Shown one piece after another: positions 1 through 9,694 of a stretch of 60,814 nucleotides of DNA. Source of the DNA: Burkholderiales bacterium (GTDB lineage: Bacteria > Pseudomonadota > Gammaproteobacteria > Burkholderiales > Burkholderiaceae_C); the NCBI GenBank assembly GCA_947372465.1, contig CANBTT010000015.1:1-60814 (forward strand), given 5' to 3'. The position numbers and the translations under genes were made by a program. Below the pieces are notes generated by a model, which worked only from the letters and a program-made list of their open reading frames with translations, did no database searches and was not told where the DNA came from. How positions within the stretch are numbered: position 1 is the stretch's first letter; each line of letters opens with the position of its first letter.

Positions 1-115
1 ACACTTGATCGATAACAATCTCTTGGCCAACGTCCGCAGCAATCTGTTCTACTTTAATTTTTTCACCAGCAGCAACACGATACTGTTTGCCACCGGTTTT
101 TATGACCGCGTACAT
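1..115 (-). CDS. rplU: 50S ribosomal protein L21 (N-terminal part, runs off the window)
   Basis: The minus strand from 115 downward translates to [14 protein letters not shown] followed by [11 protein letters not shown], which is the conserved start of ribosomal protein L21, a 23S rRNA-binding protein of the large subunit. Only the first 38 codons are inside the window. It is divergent from ispB, the usual arrangement in beta- and gammaproteobacteria, where rplU is followed by rpmA and obgE, presumably beyond the left edge. A near-consensus sigma-70 promoter lies upstream. Identification is by motif recognition only. Confidence 0.95.
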   Translation of the reverse strand, partial: MYAVIKTGGKQYRVAAGEKIKVEQIAADVGQEIVIDQV

Positions 116-178
116 ATGAACCTCTTGGAATACAAAGTAATCTTTGACCTCTATGGACGAATTTCCACAGAGCCCTCG

Positions 179-208
179 ATTATAGCAGTGCGAGCCCAGC
201 CGTGACAA
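179..208 (-). promoter_or_regulatory. rplU: sigma-70 promoter for rplU
   Basis: Read on the minus strand, a perfect -10 hexamer TATAAT (179-184) lies 18 bases downstream of TTGTCA (203-208), one mismatch from the -35 consensus TTGACA. The predicted transcript would start near 172 and carry a leader of roughly 55 bases before the rplU ATG. Strong promoters are expected for ribosomal protein genes. Confidence 0.7.
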
Positions 209-402
209 GACGGCCCAAGCCCCATCCCCAAGAAGGCCCCTTGAATGGCTGCCAAAGGCAAAAAATATACCCATAAAGTATTCATTTTGGTGCCGTCTCG
301 TCTTTTTTTTGTCGCAGCTGCGCAAGCCCTCAAGCGTGCAGTGACAGAATCTGAGCGCTTAAAGCCATCGGAGGACTTGCGAGAAGTCCAGTCCACAGAA
401 CT

Positions 403-408
403 TATAAT
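403..408 (+). promoter_or_regulatory. ispB: candidate -10 box for ispB
   Basis: A perfect TATAAT stands on the plus strand about 30 bases before the TTG that I favour as the ispB start. No convincing -35 box is present at 16-18 bases; TTGCGA lies 20 bases upstream. If used, the transcript would begin near 415, which excludes the upstream ATG at 245 as the start and supports the shorter ispB product. Confidence 0.4.
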
Positions 409-439
409 CGGTTCAATTCGTTTTTTTCACCCACTCATT

Positions 440-1423
440 TTGACCCAAGACGCCGCCCCAACACCCAGTTTTTCGGAGCTCATCAGCAATGAGATGGACG
501 AGGTGGATCGCGTCATTTCCAGGCGATTGAGCTCGGAGGTCCCACTTGTGGGTGAGGTTGCCAAGTACATCATCTCAGCGGGCGGCAAAAGAATTCGCCC
601 GGCTTTGCTGCTGCTGCTGTCTGGTGCCTTGTCCTACACAGCGCGTCAAAAGTATGAGATGGCCGCCGTGGTGGAATTTATTCACACGGCCACCTTGTTG
701 CACGACGATGTTGTTGACGATTCAACGCTCAGACGTGGGCGGGCAACCGCAAACGTCTCCTTTGGCAACCCTGCCAGCGTATTGGTAGGCGACTTCTTGT
801 ATTCACGCGCCTTTCAAATGATGGTGGACTGTGACAACATGCGGGTCATGCAAGTTTTGGCCAACGCCACCAATGTGATTGCTGAGGGTGAAGTTCAACA
901 ATTGATGAACATGCACGATGCCAGCCTCACAGAGGCTGGCTACTTGGAAGTGATCCGCTCAAAAACGGCCAAACTCTTTGAAGCCAGCGCCCGAATTCCA
1001 GCCATTTTGGCCAAAGCGAGTCCAGACATTGAACAAGCATGCGCTGAGTTTGGTCTTGCCCTTGGCACGGCGTTTCAAGTCATTGATGACGTGCTTGACT
1101 ATGAAGGTGAGAGCTCGGTCTTGGGCAAGAATTTAGGCGATGACTTGAGAGAAGGCAAAACCACCTTGCCATTGATTTTTGCCATGCAAAATTGCTCGCC
1201 TGAAGAAAAAACCCTCATTCGAAATGCCATTGAGCACAATGAGGAAGTCAACTTGGCACCGATTCTGAGCATTCTCCAAAAAACCGGCGCCATGCAAGCC
1301 ACCAAGGAAGTGGCGCACCAACAAGCCCTTTTGGCGATCAAAGCCATTGCGCCCTTGAAAGACTCGATCTACAAAACAGTGCTCACACAATTGGCCTCGC
1401 AGTTATTGCTTCGCTCAACTTAG
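440..1423 (+). CDS. ispB: polyprenyl (octaprenyl) diphosphate synthase
   Basis: This trans-isoprenyl diphosphate synthase makes the long side chain of ubiquinone by adding isopentenyl diphosphate to an allylic primer in the cytoplasm. Both aspartate-rich metal sites are present: HDDVVDD after the GGKRIRPALL motif, and IDDVLDYEG in the second half. The reading frame stays open back to an ATG at 245, but the added N-terminus is unlike the family. The family start aligns with SELISNEMDEVDRVI, so I choose a TTG at 440 (327 residues, close to the usual 320-330), even though no clear ribosome binding site precedes it. ATG 503 would cut into the first helix. It is divergent from rplU. Confidence 0.9.
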   Translation: MTQDAAPTPSFSELISNEMDEVDRVISRRLSSEVPLVGEVAKYIISAGGKRIRPALLLLLSGALSYTARQKYEMAAVVEFIHTATLLHDDVVDDSTLRRGRATANVSFGNPASVLVGDFLYSRAFQMMVDCDNMRVMQVLANATNVIAEGEVQQLMNMHDASLTEAGYLEVIRSKTAKLFEASARIPAILAKASPDIEQACAEFGLALGTAFQVIDDVLDYEGESSVLGKNLGDDLREGKTTLPLIFAMQNCSPEEKTLIRNAIEHNEEVNLAPILSILQKTGAMQATKEVAHQQALLAIKAIAPLKDSIYKTVLTQLASQLLLRST

Positions 1424-1588
1424 CTCAATCGATCAACCCCAGGGCCTGTTTGCCACTGGCTTGGCGCCTGACCCCTCTTGCAAGAGAAAAAAGAGACCGT
1501 TTGGGGGCGTGAATTGGATCTCCCCATTGGCCGCACAGCGATTGATTTTGATCGAGCCTGCAATGGACGGCATTTGACAATCTGGGCA

Positions 1589-2578
1589 TCAATCCATCTT
1601 GGCGCCGGAGAGTTTGATCAGTTTTTCCCACTTTTCGGTCTCACTTTGAATGTACTTGGCCAAATCTTCTTTGCTGCCCCCCATCACATCAATGCCCTGA
1701 GCCAACAGTTGACTCTTGACCTCTGGCGACTGAAGTGAGAGGTTGATGCTTGCATTCAATTTATCCAAAATATCTTTGGGTGTGGCGACTGGCGCCAAAA
1801 TACCAAACCAGACCGACGTCTCATAGGCACTGAGTCCTGACTCACTCACTGTGGGTATTTTGGGGGCCACCGCACTTCTTTGAGCACTGGTCACCGCCAG
1901 CGCTTTCAGGCTGCCACTGTTGATATGCGCAATGGCGGTGGAGGCGGGTGAGAACATCACGGGCACCAACCCGGAGAGAACGTCCGTGATCGCTTGAGAG
2001 CTGCCCTTGTAGGGAATATGGGTCATTTTGGTGGAAGCCATCAAATTGAACAATTCGCCAGACAGGTGTGGCGAGGTGCCATTGCCCGAAGAAGCGTAAT
2101 TGATCACACCAGGTTTGGCCTTGGCCAAACTCACCAAGTCTTGAACACTTGAAACCCCCAGTGAGGGATGAACAACCAAGATGTTGGGCAAATTGGTGAT
2201 CAGTGCAATGGGTGCCAAATCGGTGGAGAAGTTGAAGGATAAATTTTTGCCCATGCCCGAATTGATCGTATTGGCAACGGAGCCCACCAACAAGGTGTAG
2301 CCATCGGGCGCTGAACGGACCACAAATTCAGTAGCGATATTGCTGCTCGCACCGGGTTTGTTGTCAACGACCACTGCCTGGCCCAACATCTCACCAAGCC
2401 TTTTGGCAACAATTCTTGCCGTCACATCGGCCGAGCTTGCACTGGGAAATCCAACGACCAACTTGATGGGTTTGCTTGGAAAACTCAATTCGGCAGCATG
2501 GGCACACAATAGACTGAAGAAAAAAGACAGCGTGATGAGCGCTTTATAGCTCTTGGATTTATTTAAATGGTTCTTCAT
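1589..2578 (-). CDS. tripartite tricarboxylate transporter substrate-binding protein (Bug/TctC family)
   Basis: A 329-residue periplasmic binding protein. The N-terminus has a Sec signal (KALITLSFFFSLLCAHAAE, cleavage near residue 29) and then the Bug-family opening FPSKPIKLVVGFPSASSAD with the typical VVVDNKPGASSNIATEFV segment. Bug proteins bind small carboxylates or related ligands and feed TctAB-type permeases, but most are orphans, as here: no tctA or tctB is in the window. It is divergent from the GlcG-like gene, with 58 bases between starts, so the two may share a control region. The ligand cannot be read from the sequence. Confidence 0.93.
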   Translation of the reverse strand: MKNHLNKSKSYKALITLSFFFSLLCAHAAELSFPSKPIKLVVGFPSASSADVTARIVAKRLGEMLGQAVVVDNKPGASSNIATEFVVRSAPDGYTLLVGSVANTINSGMGKNLSFNFSTDLAPIALITNLPNILVVHPSLGVSSVQDLVSLAKAKPGVINYASSGNGTSPHLSGELFNLMASTKMTHIPYKGSSQAITDVLSGLVPVMFSPASTAIAHINSGSLKALAVTSAQRSAVAPKIPTVSESGLSAYETSVWFGILAPVATPKDILDKLNASINLSLQSPEVKSQLLAQGIDVMGGSKEDLAKYIQSETEKWEKLIKLSGAKMD

Positions 2579-2636
2579 TTTGGCCCCTGATTTAGGTGAA
2601 AATATTCTCTCATTATCACCTCAAACACTTTTCCTC

Positions 2637-3161
2637 ATGTCTAAATTAAACATCACTCAGTGCCGCGCATTTATCCAAGCGGTGACAGAAAAAGCGCTTG
2701 AAATGCGTGTACCTGTGGCCATCGCCTTGGTCAATGCCGAAGGACACTTGCTGGCTTTAGAGCGAATGGATGACGCGGGTTTTATCACGCCAGATATTGC
2801 CCAAAGCAAGGCTTTCACAGTGGCTGCATTTCGCTCCATGAGCCCGAGATTTCCGGACGGCTTGACCATTCAACAATGGTTCAAGGAAAGAAACCCCCAA
2901 ATGCTGATCAACGCCTCCATCTTTACAGGTGGAAAAATTGTGGTCTCAGGCGGGTGTGCACCTATTTTTATCGGCGACGAAATGGTTGGGGCCTATGGCA
3001 TCAGTGGCGGCACCTCAGATCAAGATGAAGAAATGGCCATTTATGCAAGGCAAAAAATTGGACTCGCACATCGCCCAGTCAATGACTCAACACCAGCAGA
3101 GGTGAAAAAACACATTGAAGAGCTGTATGCCAAAGCTGGCATCAACGCCAATAAGTTGTAA
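2637..3161 (+). CDS. GlcG/HbpS-family (DUF336) protein
   Basis: This 174-residue protein begins MSKLNITQCRAFIQAVTEKA and carries family hallmarks: VPVAIALVNAEGHLLALERMD, SGGCAPIF and a glycine-rich VGAYGISGGTSDQDEEMA near the C-terminus. GlcG/HbpS proteins form small alpha/beta oligomers; some bind haem or cobalamin, others sit in glycolate or aromatic catabolic operons with no assigned activity. The frame is open from 2553, but that stretch overlaps the Bug gene start and does not resemble the family, so ATG 2637 is used. Its divergent pairing with a Bug protein suggests a shared substrate. Confidence 0.85.
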   Translation: MSKLNITQCRAFIQAVTEKALEMRVPVAIALVNAEGHLLALERMDDAGFITPDIAQSKAFTVAAFRSMSPRFPDGLTIQQWFKERNPQMLINASIFTGGKIVVSGGCAPIFIGDEMVGAYGISGGTSDQDEEMAIYARQKIGLAHRPVNDSTPAEVKKHIEELYAKAGINANKL

Positions 3162-3709
3162 CAACCAAGCTGAACCTTTTACGGCCTGAGGTCTAAACAA
3201 GTTTCGATGGGCTGATCCTGGCGCTGGTCTTGATCGCCCAACAGCTCACTGACCACCACCCCTTGCGTGACACGGGGCCATCAAAGAAAAGTTCAGCCGT
3301 CATGTTGTGCTGACGTCCTTAAAAGATGAGGCGCTTCGCAAGCCCCTGAGCTTGCGATTTGAGCACGCGCCGTTCGTGCACAAATGTATGCCATGACCGT
3401 CAATGGACCTTCAAGGGGCCATGGGCCAGACGATTGTCGAAAGACTGCTCGATGTGTCCGTGAAGATTTCAGGAGAAACCCAAGCGCTCGTGCTTTTGGC
3501 TCGCGTTTTTGCCCCTTTATTGAAGGAGGCTCGCTTGCAAAAGAGAATTCCCACCCAAGGCACAAGGAGGGACTCATGAATAACCATATGATTTATACGG
3601 ATTTATCTACATCTATAGAATTGAATCCTTATTGTTGAATATTAATGCCGTTATTGGAACCTTTATCTACTGCTGGTGACGTTGCAAAGGGTTTCTTTCA
3701 ACATCGATC
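3162..3709. other. long intergenic region with a possible decayed gene
   Basis: There is no intact convincing gene between the GlcG-like gene and the giant exoprotein. The first two thirds look formerly coding (see the pseudogene entry). The last 130 bases (about 3580-3709) are AT-rich and non-coding in character and probably hold the promoter of the exoprotein gene, but I find no clear -35/-10 pair. A frame at 3384-3638 is open but shows no recognisable protein features. Confidence 0.5.
3203..3579 (+). pseudogene. possible frameshifted remnant of an unidentified gene
   Basis: Three successive segments with protein-like composition are open in different frames. The first is FDGLILALVLIAQQLTDHHP from 3203. 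The second includes EKFSRHVVLTSLKDEALRKP and ends at a TGA near 3393. The third is a 58-codon frame from ATG 3403 to TGA 3579, containing QTIVERLLDVSVKISGETQA. Read together they would make one chain of about 120 residues interrupted by two shifts. I do not recognise the family. The alternative is chance open frames, so this is tentative. Confidence 0.25.
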
Positions 3710-6700
3710 GTGGGACTGGGGATCAATGCGCCAAGCAGGTACTCGAGAATGGTTTCTTATTTTTTCCTTCCTTTCGAACACAAACCTTGCCAACTGAAGC
3801 TTCAATGGGCTCGCCCGGAAAAGTCCTTTAAAAAGTTTCAAAGCAGTCTTGGGTCTTTGTTGGTGAGCGCTTTGGGGGCCTGGGTGCTCGCACCCCAATT
3901 GCTCCAAGCTCAAAACCTGAAACCACCCCAAACACTTCAACTGCCCACTGCTGCCACCTTGATGAAGGGCGAGGCCACTGTTTCTCAGGTACAAAGCGCA
4001 CTCGCCTCTCAAATGACCGTCAAGCAACTCTCCCCCAGTGCTGTGATCGACTGGGCCAGCTTCAATATCGGTCAAAACGCACAGGTGAATTTTATTCAAC
4101 CCAGCCCAAGCAGCGCTATCTTGAACAGGATCAATGACAGCAGTCCAAGTCAAATTTTTGGACAACTCAAGTCCAATGGGCAAGTTTTTCTGAGCAACCC
4201 AAACGGGGTGTATTTCTCCCCAAGTGCCTCGGTGGATGTCGGTGCTTTGAGTGCAAGCACCCACGCCATCACAGATGAGGCCTTCATGTCTGGGCGCTAT
4301 CAATTTCAGCGTCTTGGCGCCACTGGCAGCATCGTCAATGAAGGTCAACTCACAGCGGCATTGGGGGGTTACATTGCACTGCTTGCGCCAGAGGTGCGAA
4401 ACAGCGGAGTGATCGTGGCCCGTGCGGGCTCGGTTGTCATGGCATCGGGCGAGCTCGTCACTTTGAATTTTTCAGGCCAGCAAACGCTGGTAGGCATCAG
4501 CACCACGCCCAGCACCATCGCGACCCTGATCAGCAACGGCCAAGCCATCCAGGCCCCTGAGGGTCAAATCATTTTGTCTGCCATAGGACTTGGCCGCTTG
4601 CAAGCCGGGGTGATCAACAACTTTGGCACAGTTGAGGCGAACAGCATGCGCTCTGTGGGCGGCAAGATCGTTCTTGAGGCCGACCACATCACGCTCAACA
4701 AAAGCAGCACCCTCTCAGCCACCGGGGCCTTGGGAGGCGGCAGCATCTTGGTTGGCAGCGACTGGATGGGCCAAGGCAGCATTCGCCAAGCAAGCACAGT
4801 CGTCATGAACACGGGCGCTTTGATTGATGCCAGTGCCACAGTCAATGGCCCAGGGGGAACTGTGGTGCTGAGGAGTGATCCGTCAAACCCCCTCAGCACG
4901 ACCACCGTTGAGGGTCACATCAAAGCCACCTCAGGCCCATGGGGTGGAGATGGCGGCTCCATTGAAACCTCTGGCGCCAAGATCGATGTTCAAAAGGCCC
5001 AAATCAACACCTCCTCTGCCCTTGGCCATGCGGGCCTGTGGCTTCTTGACCCATCCGATGTCACCATTGATGGCTCACCTGAGCTTGGCTATCAAAACAG
5101 CAACGCCGTCTTGAGTCCTTCAAGTGGTGCAAGTGTGACCCATATTTCTGTGTCCACGCTTCAAAATTTACTCGCTAACAACAACATCACCATCAACACA
5201 AGCAGCTCTGGCGCTGGGGCAGGCAACATCACGCTAGGAAGCTCTCTTGCCATCTCCTCTGGCAACACCTTGACCTTGAGCCCCAGCGCTCAAGTCATCA
5301 ACAGCGCGCTTTACACCACCAGCCTTGCCAACGGATCGAGTTTGGTTTTCAATGCAGGCGCCAATTCGACCTGGGATGGCCTGATCACTGGCGCAGGCCA
5401 TGTCTTGATCAATATGCCGGGCAAAACCTTGAGTTTGACAGCGGCAAACACTTTCACCGGCACAACGACCGTTGCAGCCAATGCGACCTTGGACTTGAGC
5501 GGCAATGGCGCCTTGTCAAGCAGCAGCACACTGATCAACGCCGGCACGCTGAACTTGACCAACAAGTCCAACGTCAGCGCCTTGGACTTACAAAGGTATT
5601 TGAGTGCTGGAAACGTCACGGTCACAGCCCCAAGTAACTTAGATGTCACCATCAGCAACGCCGCAAGTTTGGCCGCCAACTCTTACACAGGAACGGGAAA
5701 CATCACCATCTCTGACCCGCTGATTTACAACAAGAGCTTGTTGACTTTATCAGCGAGCAACAAGATCTATGTCAATCAGCCCATTGCCGCCAATTACAGC
5801 TTGGCCAACAACAGCATTGCCAACGCGGCAAACACGGCTCAACTGCAATTGAACGCACCCTACTTTGTCAACGCGCCCATCTACATTGGCAATGCAGGCT
5901 TGAATTTTTTCACCAAAGTCAATTCAATCACCACGCCCTGGGTGGTCATCACCGACTTGGGCTTGCGGGCAGATGCCACCACGGCACCAGCCACCATGAG
6001 CTTGCAAGGCTTGACTGCTAATTTTTCAGTGCCTGCTCCCGCTCAAAAGAATTATGTTCTGGGCGTCAACATAGATGCTTCAGCGTCCAACGCATGGACC
6101 GGCGATGTGTTTTCCTCCATCACTGGGTTTGTCCCCATTGGGTATTACAAAACCTCCGCCAATTCTTTTTTTGCACAACCCGCTGCGATTCGTCTTGATG
6201 GCCTTGGACACGCTGTAAAGAATTTATCCATCGTCACCGCACTCAATGCAACCCCCAGTTCATTGGGTCAAATTGGCTTCATCGCCACCTTGGGCAACCC
6301 AGGCTTCGTTAGAAATTTCAACCTCATCAACGAAACCGTCCAATTCAACGGCTCGACCGACAACAGCATCAAATTCAATGTCGGGGGGTTGATCGGCACC
6401 TCACAATACGCCACAAGTCTTTCAAATGTCAGTGTGAGCGGAAGTGTGCGTGCCGCCAACAGCTACAACGTTGGCGGTCTTGCTGGATCCTTCGCCTCAA
6501 GCATCACCAACGCTTACAGCTCCGCTTTGGTCACGCTTCAAAGCGTCAGCACGGGAAGCGTTGGTGCAAGTGCGGGTGGACTGGCTGGGCGAACCATCGT
6601 CAATAACGGCGTGACTGGCACTTTGAGCAATGCTTTCGCCAGCGGTAACGTCATCGCCCCTGTTGGCGCCAATGCAGGCTCGCTCATTGGTGACATTGCG

Positions 6701-9694
6701 ACCAGTTCAGGAACCGTCTCCAACGCCTACGCATCGGGTCAAGTTTCAAGCAACGCGGGCCTGAGCTTTTCCAGTCCTGTAAGCGTCGTGGGAGCGGCCG
6801 TCGGTTCAGGCACCTTGACCAACAGCAGTCAATTGAGTGCAGCCGCCGCCAGCGTTCAAGCCAATTATGTGGGCTGGGATTTTGCGAACAGTTGGACCAT
6901 GGGCAGCAATGGGCCCGTTAGCACCTTCGCCACCCCCATCTTGCTGATTGAACCCTCAACAGCAAGCGTCGTCTTTGGTGGCAGCTTTCCCGCGGTCACT
7001 TACAGTTTGGTGGGCTTGGTCGGACCCGACAATGCGGGAACGGTCACCTTCACCCCTGGCAACATCAATTCAACTTACAGCTCAGGCAGTGGGGTTGGCA
7101 GCTATCCTTTCGCAGCATCTGGATCCATCTCTGGGCAAACCAATGCTTACAAACTGGTCTTTGACAGCTCAACGCTGAGTGTCAACAAAGCCAATCTCTA
7201 TGTCACTGCGACTGCCAACCAAAGTTCCCCCTATGGCTCTACGCCCACTGTCGCCGTTGGCTTTAACACAGCAGCCAATTGGAGCGGGAGCAGTGTGCTG
7301 CCAACAGACCCAAGCATGCTGGGCTTAGCGGGCAGCCCCATTTTCAACAACGGCCCCAATGCAACGTCCAATGCAGGAACTTACAGCCTGTCCTACCTCT
7401 CAGGCCTGAGTGCGAAGAACTACAACTTCAATACAGCAAGTACCCCAGTGATGTTCACCGTTGCACAAGCCCCCATCAAATTGGGCGGCGTTAAAACCTA
7501 CGATGGAAATGCCAACTTTTCCAGCGCCGCATTGTCCGCCTCAGGGGTCAATGGAGAAACCTTGAGCGTGATCAGCGGATCGGCCAGCGCCAACAGCAAA
7601 GATGTCGGAGCCGCCAACAATTGGACAGGCCTTAATGCCCTGTCCATCGGCAACGGCACAGGCTTGGCCAGCAACTACACCTTGAGCAACTATGAGACCT
7701 CCAACATCACCATCAATCGTTTGGGCAGCGTGACGTGGACGGGTCCCGCAGCTGGCAATTGGTTTGATCCCAGCAATTGGAGCGGTGGAGCTGTTCCTGA
7801 CTTGTCCAATGTGGCCAATGTTGTGCTTCCAGCCAATAAGACCATCACGTTTGGAAATACAGTTGTTGCACCAGCCCAGGCTGGTGCTGTCAACATCACG
7901 GGCCTCACAGGCCTTGGCAATCTTGCGCAAACTGCTGGCACTTTGAACATTGGCGCAGGCGGACTGAGTCTGAATCAATTTGCGCAAACGGCAGGTGCAC
8001 TCAATACAACGGGCAATTTTTCAATCACAAGCGGCTTTGCTCAAAGCACAACAGGCAACTTGAACGTTGGCGGCTCCACATCCATCGCGTCCAACAGCGC
8101 CGATGTGAGCCTTGGTAACTTGAACACAACAGGTCCCTTAACGGTTGCAAGCAGTGCAGGTGCGATCAAGCAAGTGAGCAACACCCGCATCGTGGCCGCC
8201 GCTAGCGCCAGTTTCACTGCGCGCATTGGCGCAACGCCTTCTGCCATTGACTTGAGCAACTCACTCAATGCATTCCAAGGACTCACCGAGCTGAACGGCT
8301 CAACGGTCTCCTTGACCAACAACCAAGCCCTCAGTCTTGGCAATGTAAGCAGCACCGCCAATTTGAGCCTTCAAAGCGTGGGCGCACTCCAACTGGGGTC
8401 AACGCTTGTTGGCGCCGATCTGGCGATCAACAGCTCAGATGGCAACATCACTCAAAGCAACGCCCTCACCGTTCAAGGCAATGCCAATCTGAATGCAGGC
8501 GTGGGCAACATCACCTTGACCCAATCTGGCAACAGTTTTCAAGGCTCTGTCAGCGCAGTGGGCACGGTCGTCAATATCGTGGGCTTGCCCACGCCGCCTC
8601 CTTCGCCCTTCAAACTGCCAACAGATGTCGCACTGACAGACGAGCAACTGCGCCAAATGACCCTCTCTCAATGGCGGAATGTGCCCATTGAACAATTTGT
8701 TCAAATCACACCGCTGCAAATTCCTTTGCTGCCCAACTTTATCGTCTCCGCCTTGAGCGCCTTGCAACTGAGTTCTATCAGCAGTGCTCAAATCAAAGCG
8801 TTCACCAACGCCCAAATCTCAGCGCTGACACCCCTTCAAATGCCCAGCCTCTCTCAACTCCAAGCATTGACCTATTCTCAGTTGGGCTCTTTGTCGAGCA
8901 GCCAAGTCAACGCTTGGAGCAACCAACAGCTGAGTGCCTTGAGCGACATGCAACTCTCAAGCCTTCAAGCCAGTGTTTTGGCCCAATGGAGTCCATCGAT
9001 TTGGGGGCAACTGAGAAGCAGCGCTTTGCAGTTCATCCATCCGGAAGTTTTTGGCTTCTTGAGCGCTGCCCAACTCAATGCCATGAGTGCCACACAGCTC
9101 AAAGCTTTAAATGCACTTCAAATTTCAAAGATCAGTCCCTTGGAGTTTCCCTTCATTCAAGTCAATCAATTGAGTGCCTTGTCAGCCGATCAACTGTCCA
9201 TGCTCAATGCCTTGCAAATCAGTCGTTTGACTGCAACTCAAATCCAAGCCATGAGCTACGCTCAGTTTGCAGTCGTCACCACACCTCTGATCAAAAGGTA
9301 TCTCCCCGCAAATTTCACGTCAAAAGACATTTTGAATTTTTTTCTAGCCAACCCGAGCTTGAGCGACGCTCAAGTCGTGAGCGCCATGGATCAATTCGGG
9401 GTCAGTCCCCAACAAATTTCGAGCGCGCTTGGCGTGCCTCTGGGCCTTGTTCAATCCAGGTATGAAAGCCAGGGCGGTTTGGTTTATCAAACGATCAACG
9501 CAGCGTTTTCACCGCTAGGGACTGATTTTTGGGGACTGGGTGCCAAATTCACTGACCGTGAAATCAAGACCCATGCAATGGCCATTCAAGCCACTGGCGC
9601 GAGTTACACCGATATGACGCGCCTCTTGTATGAGTACAGTGTGACGCCTGCCCAATTTCGAGCGGCATTCGTTGAAGCCAATTTTGCTCAGTAA
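3710..9694 (+). CDS. giant two-partner-secretion exoprotein (filamentous-haemagglutinin-like adhesin)
   Basis: A 1994-residue secreted protein, probably a surface adhesin. Residues 1-68 form a long signal region ending in LVSALGAWVLAPQLLQAQ. A TPS secretion domain follows, with GQLKSNGQVFLSNPNGVYFS near residue 155-175 as the NPNGI-type motif, then the GLWLLDPSDVTIDG motif (near 440) typical of Burkholderiales FhaB-like proteins. GLUG-type repeats (YNVGGLAGS, about 890-1045), MBG-like (about 1150-1250) and YDG-like (about 1258-1338, KTYDGNANF) sheets come next. Residues 1640-1865 are LSxxQLxxL repeats, followed by a globular C-terminus. There is no autotransporter barrel, so an outer-membrane TpsB is needed; none is in the window. 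The start is GTG; ATG 3749 is an alternative. Confidence 0.88.
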   Translation: MGLGINAPSRYSRMVSYFFLPFEHKPCQLKLQWARPEKSFKKFQSSLGSLLVSALGAWVLAPQLLQAQNLKPPQTLQLPTAATLMKGEATVSQVQSALASQMTVKQLSPSAVIDWASFNIGQNAQVNFIQPSPSSAILNRINDSSPSQIFGQLKSNGQVFLSNPNGVYFSPSASVDVGALSASTHAITDEAFMSGRYQFQRLGATGSIVNEGQLTAALGGYIALLAPEVRNSGVIVARAGSVVMASGELVTLNFSGQQTLVGISTTPSTIATLISNGQAIQAPEGQIILSAIGLGRLQAGVINNFGTVEANSMRSVGGKIVLEADHITLNKSSTLSATGALGGGSILVGSDWMGQGSIRQASTVVMNTGALIDASATVNGPGGTVVLRSDPSNPLSTTTVEGHIKATSGPWGGDGGSIETSGAKIDVQKAQINTSSALGHAGLWLLDPSDVTIDGSPELGYQNSNAVLSPSSGASVTHISVSTLQNLLANNNITINTSSSGAGAGNITLGSSLAISSGNTLTLSPSAQVINSALYTTSLANGSSLVFNAGANSTWDGLITGAGHVLINMPGKTLSLTAANTFTGTTTVAANATLDLSGNGALSSSSTLINAGTLNLTNKSNVSALDLQRYLSAGNVTVTAPSNLDVTISNAASLAANSYTGTGNITISDPLIYNKSLLTLSASNKIYVNQPIAANYSLANNSIANAANTAQLQLNAPYFVNAPIYIGNAGLNFFTKVNSITTPWVVITDLGLRADATTAPATMSLQGLTANFSVPAPAQKNYVLGVNIDASASNAWTGDVFSSITGFVPIGYYKTSANSFFAQPAAIRLDGLGHAVKNLSIVTALNATPSSLGQIGFIATLGNPGFVRNFNLINETVQFNGSTDNSIKFNVGGLIGTSQYATSLSNVSVSGSVRAANSYNVGGLAGSFASSITNAYSSALVTLQSVSTGSVGASAGGLAGRTIVNNGVTGTLSNAFASGNVIAPVGANAGSLIGDIATSSGTVSNAYASGQVSSNAGLSFSSPVSVVGAAVGSGTLTNSSQLSAAAASVQANYVGWDFANSWTMGSNGPVSTFATPILLIEPSTASVVFGGSFPAVTYSLVGLVGPDNAGTVTFTPGNINSTYSSGSGVGSYPFAASGSISGQTNAYKLVFDSSTLSVNKANLYVTATANQSSPYGSTPTVAVGFNTAANWSGSSVLPTDPSMLGLAGSPIFNNGPNATSNAGTYSLSYLSGLSAKNYNFNTASTPVMFTVAQAPIKLGGVKTYDGNANFSSAALSASGVNGETLSVISGSASANSKDVGAANNWTGLNALSIGNGTGLASNYTLSNYETSNITINRLGSVTWTGPAAGNWFDPSNWSGGAVPDLSNVANVVLPANKTITFGNTVVAPAQAGAVNITGLTGLGNLAQTAGTLNIGAGGLSLNQFAQTAGALNTTGNFSITSGFAQSTTGNLNVGGSTSIASNSADVSLGNLNTTGPLTVASSAGAIKQVSNTRIVAAASASFTARIGATPSAIDLSNSLNAFQGLTELNGSTVSLTNNQALSLGNVSSTANLSLQSVGALQLGSTLVGADLAINSSDGNITQSNALTVQGNANLNAGVGNITLTQSGNSFQGSVSAVGTVVNIVGLPTPPPSPFKLPTDVALTDEQLRQMTLSQWRNVPIEQFVQITPLQIPLLPNFIVSALSALQLSSISSAQIKAFTNAQISALTPLQMPSLSQLQALTYSQLGSLSSSQVNAWSNQQLSALSDMQLSSLQASVLAQWSPSIWGQLRSSALQFIHPEVFGFLSAAQLNAMSATQLKALNALQISKISPLEFPFIQVNQLSALSADQLSMLNALQISRLTATQIQAMSYAQFAVVTTPLIKRYLPANFTSKDILNFFLANPSLSDAQVVSAMDQFGVSPQQISSALGVPLGLVQSRYESQGGLVYQTINAAFSPLGTDFWGLGAKFTDREIKTHAMAIQATGASYTDMTRLLYEYSVTPAQFRAAFVEANFAQ
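8620..9300 (+). repeat. tandem LSxxQLxxL / LTxxQIxAL repeats inside the exoprotein
   Basis: Roughly every 9-12 residues the translated sequence returns to a Leu-Ser/Thr-x-x-Gln-Leu/Ile pattern, for example LSSISSAQIKAFTNAQISAL and LSADQLSMLNALQISRL. The DNA copies have diverged and are not identical, so this is an old protein-level repeat rather than a recent expansion. Such Gln-Leu repeats suggest a helical or solenoid stalk placed between the beta-helical shaft and the C-terminal domain; that role is inference. Confidence 0.7.

Noticed and set aside
1475-1486. Perfect palindrome CTCTTGCAAGAG between ispB and the Bug gene
   Set aside because: It has no loop and no T-run on the ispB strand, so it does not look like a terminator; a single 12-base palindrome is not enough to call an operator.
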